DNA from: Thermoanaerobaculia bacterium
GTDB taxonomy: Bacteria > Acidobacteriota > Thermoanaerobaculia > Multivoradales > UBA5704
Reading direction: 5' to 3'
Assembly: GCA_030150965.1 (NCBI GenBank)
Contig: JASLEW010000664.1
Coordinates: 1-5,427, forward strand
Length of the DNA stretch: 5,427 bases
In this document: piece after piece, positions 1 to 5,427 of the stretch
Layout of the letters: each line of letters begins with the position of its first letter
How positions within the stretch are numbered: position 1 is the stretch's first letter
The notes under the pieces: generated by a model
Seen by the model: only the letters and a program-made list of their open reading frames with translations
Database searches by the model: none
What the model was told of the DNA's origin: nothing
Program-made: the position numbers and the translations under genes

Positions 1-177
1 CGCCGGTGGCGCCAGCGCTGGCAGCTCCTGCTGCGGCCCGACTTCGGCTGGAAGCGCTTCGCCGCCGGCACCCGGGTGCAGGCGGTGCCGGGCTCGCACC
101 TGTCGGCGCTGCGCCCGCCCCACGTCGCGGCGCTCGCCGCGCGCCTGCAAGAGCAGCTGCAACGCCGGGAGGGCTGA
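1..177 (+). CDS. C-terminal end of a thioesterase domain, probably the last domain of an NRPS (partial, 5' end outside window)
   Basis: An open frame enters at base 1 and stops at TGA 175-177, leaving 58 visible residues. They contain F15-G-W near the start, then VPGSHLSALRPPHV at residues 29-42, followed by an amphipathic helix (AALAARLQEQL). A valine, then PG-x-H-L/F, then a short spacer and a PHV-type helix, is how type I thioesterase domains of NRPS and polyketide synthases and stand-alone type II thioesterases end. His33 (bases 97-99) would be the catalytic triad histidine. Such domains release or cyclise a carrier-bound product; type II enzymes remove stalled acyl groups. The visible part cannot separate an integrated domain from a free-standing enzyme. 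The exporter two bases downstream belongs to a family tied to nonribosomal cyclic peptides, which favours an NRPS. The domain call is fairly secure; the parent gene is inferred. Confidence 0.75.
   Translation, partial: RRWRQRWQLLLRPDFGWKRFAAGTRVQAVPGSHLSALRPPHVAALAARLQEQLQRREG
168..172 (+). promoter_or_regulatory. Ribosome binding site that fixes the exporter start at 180
   Basis: GGAGG lies inside the last codons of the thioesterase frame, seven bases before ATG 180. It supports 180 as the start rather than an upstream in-frame codon. The site, the TGA at 175-177 and the ATG at 180 are packed within 15 bases, which suggests translational coupling. Confidence 0.75.
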
Positions 178-179
178 GC

Positions 180-1835
180 ATGGAGCTGCTGCGGATCATC
201 AGGGAGTTCTCGCGTCACGGCATGATCTGGCTCTCCGTCCTGCTCGGCCTGCTCAGCGGCGTCTCGGGCAGCGCGATCATCAACATCGTGCGCCGGGCGC
301 TGCACGGCGGCGGCGAGACCGGCTGGTCCCTGCTCGCCCTGGAGTTCGGCGGCCTGGCGCTCGCCACCGCGCTGGCGCGGATCGCCTCCAGCGCCATGCT
401 GGTGGCGCTCGGCGCCCGCACCGTCGCCGACCTGCAGCGCCGGCTCAGCCACCAGATCCTCGCCTGCAGCATGCGGCAGCTCGAGCAGATCGGCTCCCAC
501 CGCCTGATGGTGACGCTGACCAACGACATCACCGCGATCACCGCGGCGATCACCAGCCTGCCGGTGGTGGTGGCCAACGGCGCCACGGTGATCGGCTGCC
601 TGGTCTACATGGCCTGGCTGTCGTGGCGGGAGCTCGGCTGGGTGCTGGCGGCGATGGCCGTCGGGCTGCCCACCTACCTCGCCGCGATGCGCCTCGGGGC
701 CAGGCGCCAGATGCTGGCGCGCGAGATCGAGGACAGCCTCTTCAAGTCCTTCCGCGGCGTCACCCAGGGGACCAAGGAGCTGAAGATGCGGCGGGCGCGG
801 CGCGACGGCTTCATCGCCGTGCTGGAGGCCGCCGCCGAGCGCTACCGCCGCCTGCGCATCGAGTTCATGATGATCTTCCTGGGGGGCGCGAGCTGGGGGA
901 GCCTGCTGTTCTACATCGCGGTCGGCGTGGTGCTCTTCGCCGCCGGCGGCGACAACGCCCAGGGCGTCAAGACCGGCTACGTGCTGGCGCTGCTGTTCAT
1001 GATGGGGCCGCTGCAGATCGTCCTCAACAGCGTCCCGAGCCTCACCCAGGCCGAGGTCTCGGTGGAGAAGATCAAGCGCCTCGGCATCTCGCTCGCCGGC
1101 GGGCGCGCCGAGGCCGGCGCCGCGGACGCGCCGGCGGCGCTCCCCGCCTGGGAGCGGCTGGAGCTGCGCGGGGTGGTGCTGCGCTACCCGCCGCAGGAGG
1201 CCGACGAGGCGCAGTTCACCCTGGGGCCGATCGACCTCGAGCTGCGGCGCGGCGAGATCGTCTTCCTGGCGGGCGGCAACGGCAGCGGCAAGACGACGCT
1301 CGCCAAGGTGATGGTCGGTCTCTATCCACCCGATGCCGGCGAGCTCCTCGTCGACGGCACCCCGGTCGACGACGGCAACCGCGACGAGTTCCGGCAACGC
1401 TTCTCGATCGTCTTCTCCGATCACTTCCTGTTCGAGGAGCTGTTCGGCTTCGAGCGCTCCGACCTCGAGGTGCGGGCGCGCAAGTACCTCGCCGACCTGC
1501 GGCTCAAGCACAAGGTGCGGATCGAGGCGGGGAGGCTCACCACCATCGACCTGTCGCAGGGCCAGCGCAAGCGGCTGGCGCTGCTCGTCGCCTTCCTCGA
1601 GGACTCGCCGGTCTTCGTCTTCGACGAGTGGGCGGCCGACCAGGACCCCGAGTTCCGCAACATCTTCTACCACCAGCTGCTGCCGGAGCTGCGGGCGCGC
1701 GGCAAGACGGTGCTGGTGATCAGTCACGACGAGCGCTACTTCGGCGTCGGCGACCGCATCGTCCAGCTCGAGTACGGGCGGCTGGCGGAGGTGTGGTCGC
1801 CGCCGACGGAGGGGCTGCTGAAGCAGGCCCGGTAA
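180..1835 (+). CDS. Cyclic-peptide/siderophore export ABC transporter, fused membrane and ATPase domains (PvdE/SyrD type)
   Basis: The protein has 551 residues, close to PvdE (about 550). The frame stays open upstream to base 6, but ATG 180 has a good ribosome site and gives a normal N terminus; the upstream extension is the thioesterase region read in another frame. Six hydrophobic segments are visible at about 15-37, 49-75, 127-148, 152-170, 230-256 and 265-284. The cytoplasmic ATPase has Walker A GGNGSGKT at 365-372 (Lys371), signature LSQGQRKR from 458, Walker B VFVFDE ending Asp482-Glu483, then WAADQDP, and an H-loop SHDE with His516. GTKELKMRR near 197 and DEWAADQDP are hallmarks of the cyclic peptide transporter family (TIGR01194) that includes PvdE, SyrD and YojI. 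Members work as inner-membrane dimers and move nonribosomal lipopeptides, pyoverdine precursors or microcin J25 out of the cytoplasm. All ATPase motifs are intact. Here it most likely exports the product of the upstream assembly line; the substrate is not readable from sequence. Confidence 0.93.
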   Translation: MELLRIIREFSRHGMIWLSVLLGLLSGVSGSAIINIVRRALHGGGETGWSLLALEFGGLALATALARIASSAMLVALGARTVADLQRRLSHQILACSMRQLEQIGSHRLMVTLTNDITAITAAITSLPVVVANGATVIGCLVYMAWLSWRELGWVLAAMAVGLPTYLAAMRLGARRQMLAREIEDSLFKSFRGVTQGTKELKMRRARRDGFIAVLEAAAERYRRLRIEFMMIFLGGASWGSLLFYIAVGVVLFAAGGDNAQGVKTGYVLALLFMMGPLQIVLNSVPSLTQAEVSVEKIKRLGISLAGGRAEAGAADAPAALPAWERLELRGVVLRYPPQEADEAQFTLGPIDLELRRGEIVFLAGGNGSGKTTLAKVMVGLYPPDAGELLVDGTPVDDGNRDEFRQRFSIVFSDHFLFEELFGFERSDLEVRARKYLADLRLKHKVRIEAGRLTTIDLSQGQRKRLALLVAFLEDSPVFVFDEWAADQDPEFRNIFYHQLLPELRARGKTVLVISHDERYFGVGDRIVQLEYGRLAEVWSPPTEGLLKQAR

Positions 1836-1883
1836 CGATGCGCCGATGGCGGCAGCGGCGGCGCGGACGCCGAGATGGAACAA

Positions 1884-1889
1884 AAGGAG
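1884..1889 (+). promoter_or_regulatory. Ribosome binding site choosing ATG 1896 for the radical SAM gene
   Basis: AAGGAG sits six bases before ATG 1896. An in-frame ATG at 1875 would add seven residues but has only a weak purine run before it. Starting at 1896 gives MYKIALINMPF, which matches the usual beginning of this family (a short beta strand, then N-M-P-F), so 1896 is preferred. Confidence 0.8.
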
Positions 1890-1895
1890 TGTGAA

Positions 1896-3821
1896 ATGTA
1901 CAAGATCGCCCTGATCAACATGCCCTTCGCGTCGGTGGAGATCCCTTCGATCGCCTTGACCCAGCTCCAGTACGTGGTGCAGCAGGAGCTCGGCGCGGAG
2001 GTGCACTGCGACATCTTCTATCTCAACCTCGATTTCGTGAACTATCTGGGCGTGCAGCTGTTCCAGATGATCTCGGCCTCGGTCGAGGCCAACACCTTCG
2101 GCCTCGGCGACTGGTTCTTCAGCGCCGACGCCTTCCCCGATCAGCCCGACCAGACGGACACCTATCTCCAGCGGCATTTCGCCGAGCAGTTCGCCGAGCT
2201 GGCGAGCATCAAGCAGCTGCTGCTCAACAAGCGCCGCGCGGTCGGCCTGTTCCTCAAAAGCCTGATCGACCGCTACCGGCTGGCCGACTATCAGATGGTC
2301 GGCTTCACCTCGATGTTCTGCCAGAACATCGCCAGCTTCGCCATGGCCAGGCGGCTCAAGCAGCGCCGGCCCGACATGGTGGTGCTGATGGGCGGCGCCA
2401 ACTGCGAGACGCCGATGGGCAACGTCATCGTGCGGCAGATCGACGAGGTGGACTTCGTCTTCTCCGGTCCGGGCCTGCGCAGCTTCCCGCGCCTGGTCCG
2501 CCACCTGCTCGCCGGCGAGCGCGACGAGTGCCACCGCATCCCCGGAGTGCTGTCGCGCCAGAAGCTGGCGCTGCACCCGGGCAGGCTCATCGAGATCGGC
2601 GAGGAGCTCGACATCGAGGTGCCGCTGCCCGTCAACTACGACGGCTTCCTGGCGACCTACGACCGCAAGCTGCACGGCCATCCCTTCCACCTGCGCCTGC
2701 CGTTCGAGACCTCGCGCGGTTGCTGGTGGGGCGAGCGGTCGCACTGCACCTTCTGCGGCCTGAACGGGGCGACAATGGCCTACCGGGCGATGCGGCCGGC
2801 GACGGCGATCGAGCTGTTCCGCGACCTGTTCGAGCGCTATGGCTCACGGGTGGAGGAGTACGAGGCGGTGGACAACATCCTGCCGCGCGAGTACCTGACG
2901 AAGGTGCTCCCCTTCCTCGACCCGCCGGCGCGGACGCGCATCTTCTACGAGGTCAAGGCGGACCTCAAGGAGCACGAGATGGAGGCCCTGGAGCGGGCGC
3001 ACGTGACCCGCATCCAACCCGGCATCGAGGCGCTCTCCACCACCACTCTCAAGCTGATGAAGAAGGGCACCACCTCGTTCCAGAACCTCCGCTTCCTGCT
3101 CTACTGCCAGCGTTCCAACGTCGAGCCGTTCTGGAACCTGCTGGTCGGCTTCCCCAACGAGCCGGAGTCGGTCTACGAGAAGTACGCCCGCGACATCCCG
3201 CTGCTCACCCATCTCCATCCGCCGAGCGGCGTGTTCCCGGTGCGCTTCGACCGCTTCAGCCCGTATCACAAGCTGGCGAACGAGTATGGCCTGAAGCTGC
3301 TGCCGGGCGACTTCTACGCCATGCTCTATCCCTTCCCGGCCGAGGAGCTGGCGGACCTGGCGTACTTTTTCCGCAACGACGACTTCCACGCCCCCTACCT
3401 GGTGAGCACCGCCAAGTGGCTGGGCCCGCTGCGCGAGCTGGTGGGGCGCTGGCAGGCGATGTGGCGCAGCGGCGAGCGGCCGGACCTGGTGCTGCGCGAG
3501 GCGGCCGGCGGCGCCACGGTGCTCGACAGCCGCAGCGGCAAGCCGATCGAGCATCCGCTCTCGCCGCCGGCGCTGCGCGTCCTGCTCGGCCTGACCACGC
3601 AGCACAAGGTCCCGCGCCTGGCCGAGGCTCTGGGCGACCTATCGGAGGAGGAGGTGGCGCGCGAGGTCGAGGCGCTGCGGGGACTCGGCCTCCTTTTCGA
3701 GGAAGACGGCGCCTACATGAGCGTGGTCAAGCGGCAGCGGCGGGAGGCCACCAACGAGTGGCAGCTGGGGCCCGGGCTGGCCGAGCCGCGGGCGGCGTCC
3801 GGGGCCGCGGCGGCGGTCTGA
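1896..3821 (+). CDS. Cobalamin-dependent radical SAM protein, RiPP-maturation C-methyltransferase family (rSAM_ocin_1-like)
   Basis: The predicted protein has 641 residues. Residues 1 to about 215 form a B12-binding-like Rossmann domain: INMPF at 8-12, then PSIALTQL, VGFTSMFCQN from 135, and MGGANCETPMG with GGAN at 166-169, followed by VDFVFSGPG. The radical SAM core then begins with ETSRGCWWGERSHCTFCGLNG. Its cysteines 276, 284 and 287 form a CX7CX2C iron-sulfur motif instead of the common CX3CX2C. This exact pattern marks the RiPP maturation radical SAM protein 1 family (TIGR03975). The C-terminal ~70 residues look like the small helical, winged-helix-like tail of that family. Characterised cobalamin radical SAM enzymes of related type methylate unreactive carbons using SAM and methylcobalamin; no classic DxHxxG cobalamin motif is seen. 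The gene follows the exporter by 60 bases on the same strand, so co-transcription is likely. No RiPP precursor is recognisable nearby, so the substrate may be a free amino acid, a carrier-bound residue or the finished peptide. Family assignment is strong; the methyl acceptor is unknown. Confidence 0.92.
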   Translation: MYKIALINMPFASVEIPSIALTQLQYVVQQELGAEVHCDIFYLNLDFVNYLGVQLFQMISASVEANTFGLGDWFFSADAFPDQPDQTDTYLQRHFAEQFAELASIKQLLLNKRRAVGLFLKSLIDRYRLADYQMVGFTSMFCQNIASFAMARRLKQRRPDMVVLMGGANCETPMGNVIVRQIDEVDFVFSGPGLRSFPRLVRHLLAGERDECHRIPGVLSRQKLALHPGRLIEIGEELDIEVPLPVNYDGFLATYDRKLHGHPFHLRLPFETSRGCWWGERSHCTFCGLNGATMAYRAMRPATAIELFRDLFERYGSRVEEYEAVDNILPREYLTKVLPFLDPPARTRIFYEVKADLKEHEMEALERAHVTRIQPGIEALSTTTLKLMKKGTTSFQNLRFLLYCQRSNVEPFWNLLVGFPNEPESVYEKYARDIPLLTHLHPPSGVFPVRFDRFSPYHKLANEYGLKLLPGDFYAMLYPFPAEELADLAYFFRNDDFHAPYLVSTAKWLGPLRELVGRWQAMWRSGERPDLVLREAAGGATVLDSRSGKPIEHPLSPPALRVLLGLTTQHKVPRLAEALGDLSEEEVAREVEALRGLGLLFEEDGAYMSVVKRQRREATNEWQLGPGLAEPRAASGAAAAV

Positions 3822-3917
3822 TGCCTGCGCCCGGGGGGCACCGTGACCGGAGGGGGTTGGTACGGCGGTGATCGGGGGCCGGCTGGCGGTGCCGGCAGCC
3901 CAGCGTGGAGGTGATCG
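3822..3917 (+). other. 96-base intergenic gap with a GC hairpin before the amidinotransferase
   Basis: No plausible gene fits here. GCCGGC at 3878-3883 can pair with GCCGGC at 3891-3896 across a seven-base loop. An alternative pairing joins GGCTG at 3881-3885 with CAGCC at 3896-3900. The structure ends just before the ribosome site of the next gene, so it could influence its expression, but in DNA this GC-rich such pairings arise easily. There is no T-run after it, so a terminator is unlikely. No promoter was recognised. Confidence 0.3.
3907..3911 (+). promoter_or_regulatory. Strong ribosome binding site of the amidinotransferase gene
   Basis: GGAGG, within GGAGGTGA, is a near-perfect anti-Shine-Dalgarno match six bases before ATG 3918. 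An in-frame TGA at 3912-3914 lies between the site and the ATG, so no longer N terminus is possible in this frame and 3918 is settled as the start. Confidence 0.85.
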
Positions 3918-4994
3918 ATGATCCTGTCGCGGAGCGAGGTGTCGCCGGTGGTGAGCTGCCACAACGAATGGGACCCGCTGGAGGAGGCGATCGTCGGCGT
4001 GGTCGGCGGCGCCTGCATCCCACCCTGGCACTCGACGCTCGCGGCCACCATGCCGGGCGAGCATCATGCCTTCCTCGCCGGCCAGGGTGGACGGCCGTTC
4101 CCGGCGGAGCTGATCGCCGCCGCCAGCCGCGAGCTGGAGGAACTGGTGCACGTCCTCGAAGCCGAGGGGGTCACCGTGCGCCGCCCCGAGGCGCTCGATT
4201 TTTCCCGCTCCTTCGCCACCCCCGACTGGGAGAGCGGATCGGGCCTGTACGCGGCGATGCCGCGCGACCTGCTGCTGGTCGTCGGCGACGAGATCATCGA
4301 GGCGCCGATGGCCTGGCGCTGCCGCTACCATGAGATCGACGCCTACCGGCCGCTGCTCTGGGAGTACTTCCGCGGCGGGGCGCGGTGGTCGGCGGCGCCG
4401 CGGCCGCTGCTGCGCGACGAGATCTACGATGCCGATTGGGAGCGGCCGCACGCGGCGGGCCAGGGCTTCGTCGTCGGCGAGAGCGAGCCGACCTTCGACG
4501 CGGCCGACTTCGTGCGCTGCGGGCGCGACCTCTTCGCCCAGCGCAGCCACGTCACCAACGAGCTCGGCATCGCCTGGCTGGAGCGCCACCTCGGCGGCGA
4601 CTACCGCATCCACCGGCTCGCCATCAACGACCGGCATCCGATGCACATCGACGCCTCGTTTATGCCGCTCGCGCCGGGCAAGCTCCTGATCAACCCCGAG
4701 CGCATCGAGCGCGTGCCCAGCCTCTTCCGCTCCTGGTCGGTGCTGAAGGCCCCGCGCCCGGCCCGCTCCGCGCCGTTCCTCATGTGCAGCTCCTGGGTCA
4801 GTATGAACGTGCTGATGCTCGACGAGCAGCGGATGATCGTCGGGCGCGACGACGAGAGCTTCATCCGCGCCGCCCGGCGCTGGGGCTTCATGCCGATCCC
4901 GGTCGCATTCCAGAGCTTCAACGAGTTCGGCGGCGCCTTCCACTGCGCGGTCCTCGACGTGCGCCGGCGCGGCGAACTGCAATCCTACTTCTGA
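3918..4994 (+). CDS. L-arginine:glycine (or other amine) amidinotransferase
   Basis: The 358-residue protein aligns along nearly its whole length with vertebrate glycine amidinotransferase (GATM/AGAT), as recalled, without the mitochondrial targeting segment. Blocks visible are NEWDPLEEAIVG near the start, EGVTVRRPEALD, YAAMPRDLLLVVGDEIIEAPMAWR, FDAADFVRCGRD (from 193), HPMHIDASF (from 240), WVSMNVLMLDE and GGAFHCAVLDVRRRGELQSY at the end. Asp194, His243 and Cys343 match the human triad Asp254, His303 and Cys407, and the Asp-to-His spacing of 49 is identical, so it should be active. These enzymes take the amidino group of arginine onto Cys and pass it to an amine, releasing ornithine. Bacterial relatives act in natural-product pathways: StrB1 (streptomycin), AmtA (phaseolotoxin) and CyrA (cylindrospermopsin). 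The position of human Asn300, in the loop shaping the acceptor pocket, is His240 here while Met242 is kept, so the acceptor may not be glycine. Context after an NRPS end, exporter and methylase suggests it makes a guanidino building block or tailors the product. Fold and chemistry are secure; the acceptor is not. Confidence 0.95.
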   Translation: MILSRSEVSPVVSCHNEWDPLEEAIVGVVGGACIPPWHSTLAATMPGEHHAFLAGQGGRPFPAELIAAASRELEELVHVLEAEGVTVRRPEALDFSRSFATPDWESGSGLYAAMPRDLLLVVGDEIIEAPMAWRCRYHEIDAYRPLLWEYFRGGARWSAAPRPLLRDEIYDADWERPHAAGQGFVVGESEPTFDAADFVRCGRDLFAQRSHVTNELGIAWLERHLGGDYRIHRLAINDRHPMHIDASFMPLAPGKLLINPERIERVPSLFRSWSVLKAPRPARSAPFLMCSSWVSMNVLMLDEQRMIVGRDDESFIRAARRWGFMPIPVAFQSFNEFGGAFHCAVLDVRRRGELQSYF

Positions 4995-5013
4995 GCGGCG
5001 GGCACCCGCTCAG
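4991..5013 (+). terminator. Perfect hairpin on the stop codon of the amidinotransferase gene
   Basis: CTGAGCGG at 4991-4998 is perfectly repaired by CCGCTCAG at 5006-5013 across a seven-base loop. The 5' arm contains the TGA stop codon (4992-4994). Eight base pairs, six of them GC, with no following T-run, fit a T-less terminator or a 3'-end stabilising hairpin at the operon end. The position exactly at the end of the last clear gene supports this; the missing T-run limits confidence. Confidence 0.45.
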
Positions 5014-5017
5014 CTCC

Positions 5018-5035
5018 GCCGCTCGGGCCGCTCGG
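5018..5035 (+). repeat. Two perfect tandem copies of a 9-base unit
   Basis: GCCGCTCGG occurs twice back to back at 5018-5026 and 5027-5035, directly after the stop-codon hairpin. It is short and could be a slippage product; no function is implied. Confidence 0.6.
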
Positions 5036-5078
5036 GCAGCTGCGCCCCTCCCTTCTGGAAGCCGGCGCTGCCCGCCGG

Positions 5079-5291
5079 GTGCTCGCTCCGGTGTGGCGGA
5101 CGCCCCGGCCCCCGAGGACCCTCCCCTGCGCCGGCAGGACCTCCTGTGGCGTCTGCAACAAGGATCTGGGGACCTGCGAGAGTCAGCCCCTGCAGCTCGC
5201 GACGCCACCACCGCGAGCGGCAGCTGCGCCGACCTCACGACAGAGCGCCGGCAACGTGGCGCTCGACTGCAACCTGTTCTGCGGCTCCTAG
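5079..5291 (+). CDS. Doubtful small Cys-rich ORF, unrecognised (70 codons, GTG start)
   Basis: I do not recognise this product. It would start at GTG 5079 and end at TAG 5289-5291. It has seven cysteines, in clusters such as TSCGVCNKDLGTCES in the middle and ALDCNLFCGS at the C terminus, separated by an Ala/Pro-rich linker. In its favour, I counted about 84 % G/C at third codon positions against roughly 64 % and 69 % at first and second, the bias expected of a coding frame in this genome, and the last 15 sense codons all end in G or C. Against it, no convincing ribosome site precedes the GTG, the first third is Arg/Pro-rich as in random GC-rich sequence, and a second frame (from 4997) also stays open through the region. 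The frame is open back to the amidinotransferase stop, so the true 5' end, if any, is uncertain. It may be a small secreted or modified peptide, a gene remnant or chance. Confidence 0.2.
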   Translation: MLAPVWRTPRPPRTLPCAGRTSCGVCNKDLGTCESQPLQLATPPPRAAAAPTSRQSAGNVALDCNLFCGS

Positions 5292-5427
5292 TGCGGTGCG
5301 TCACAAATCCGCTACCTAATGCGCCGGCCCTCCGCGTCTCCGGCGGCGTTGCGACCTGCCGGGAGTGTCGCGACAGGCGGCAGCCGCGACCGCCTCCTCA
5401 GCGTAGTCCCCGCTACGCTTGCGTCGG
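5292..5427. other. Non-coding tail rich in inverted repeats, possibly an intergenic repeat element
   Basis: No convincing gene is seen. Four inverted repeats follow each other: CGCCGG 5322-5327 with CCGGCG 5340-5345; CTGCCG 5356-5361 with CGGCAG 5378-5383; inside that, the 10-base palindrome TGTCGCGACA at 5366-5375; and AGCGTAG 5400-5406 with CTACGCT 5413-5419 around a six-base loop. A less GC-rich stretch, TCACAAATCCGCTACCTAAT (5301-5320), precedes them. The density and lack of coding bias suggest a structured intergenic element, such as a repeat family or the edge of a mobile element. Only one copy is visible, so repeat status is inference. Confidence 0.35.

Noticed and set aside
6..179. 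N-terminal extension of the exporter frame up to base 6
   Set aside because: The extension is Ala/Pro/Arg-rich and low in complexity, and it overlaps a thioesterase end that makes sense in another frame. ATG 180 has a well-placed GGAGG and gives a family-sized protein.
623..1894. 423-codon plus-strand open frame inside the exporter gene
   Set aside because: It is a frame shadow: Arg/Ala/Gly-rich with no domain signal, over a gene with intact Walker A, signature and Walker B motifs.
1875..1895. Upstream ATG at 1875 as start of the radical SAM protein
   Set aside because: The ribosome site AAGGAG lies between this ATG and ATG 1896 and is spaced correctly only for 1896.
2844..3605. 253-codon minus-strand open frame opposite the radical SAM gene
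   Set aside because: Antisense shadow: long open antisense frames are expected in DNA this rich in G/C-ending codons, and no motif is visible.
2528..3871. 447-codon plus-strand open frame over the radical SAM gene
   Set aside because: It is a composition-driven shadow of a clearly identified gene. The product is low in complexity and unrecognisable.
3639..4982. 447-codon minus-strand open frame opposite the amidinotransferase
   Set aside because: Its length comes from strong third-position bias on the other strand. It spans the intergenic gap and parts of two well-supported genes and shows no domain.
4918..5304. 128-codon minus-strand open frame at the end of the amidinotransferase gene
   Set aside because: It is Arg/Ser/Ala-rich, overlaps the catalytic Cys region of a real gene and has no recognisable domain or ribosome site.
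5400..5419. AGCGTAG/CTACGCT hairpin as a terminator of the operon
   Set aside because: It lies about 400 bases past the last clear gene, has a short stem without a T-run, and sits among other palindromes, so an intergenic repeat fits better.
4997..5427. Plus-strand frame open to the window end, suggesting a gene that continues outside
   Set aside because: It has no ATG start or ribosome site, third-position G/C is only about 69 % where counted (5079-5291), and it runs through the palindrome-rich tail. It is open by composition.

Overview
The window comes from a GC-rich bacterial chromosome; by eye it is near 70 % G+C, and the coding frames almost always end in G or C. The exporter is of the PvdE/SyrD type known from Gram-negative bacteria, so a GC-rich Gram-negative fits best (myxobacterial, other proteobacterial or acidobacterial). 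No marker here fixes the taxon. Everything up to about base 4994 reads as part of one plus-strand secondary-metabolite operon whose upstream part lies outside the window.

Layout: (1) Bases 1-177 are the last 58 codons of a larger gene. They look like the C-terminal end of a type I thioesterase domain, with the catalytic-His region PGSHL, so the gene is probably a nonribosomal peptide synthetase (NRPS) or a free-standing thioesterase. (2) Two bases later, at 180, begins a complete 551-residue cyclic-peptide/siderophore ABC exporter. (3) At 1896-3821 lies a 641-residue cobalamin-binding radical SAM protein. It belongs to the family named for RiPP maturation (RiPP: ribosomally made, modified peptide; rSAM_ocin_1/TIGR03975-like C-methyltransferases). 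(4) At 3918-4994 lies a 358-residue arginine:glycine amidinotransferase homologue with an intact Asp-His-Cys triad. (5) Bases 4995-5427 hold no firm gene. They contain a perfect hairpin on the amidinotransferase stop codon, a tandem 9-mer, a doubtful 70-codon Cys-rich reading frame, and a tail dense in inverted repeats.

Model (inference): an assembly line ending in a thioesterase releases a peptide, the amidinotransferase supplies a guanidino-bearing building block or tailors an amine, the B12 radical SAM enzyme places a methyl group on an unactivated carbon, and the ABC protein exports the product. The main novelty is a RiPP-class radical SAM methylase in an apparent NRPS operon, next to an amidinotransferase, with no recognisable precursor peptide in view. 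All four proteins belong to families I recognise; the combination is what may be undescribed. No promoter, tRNA, rRNA, CRISPR array or transposase was seen.
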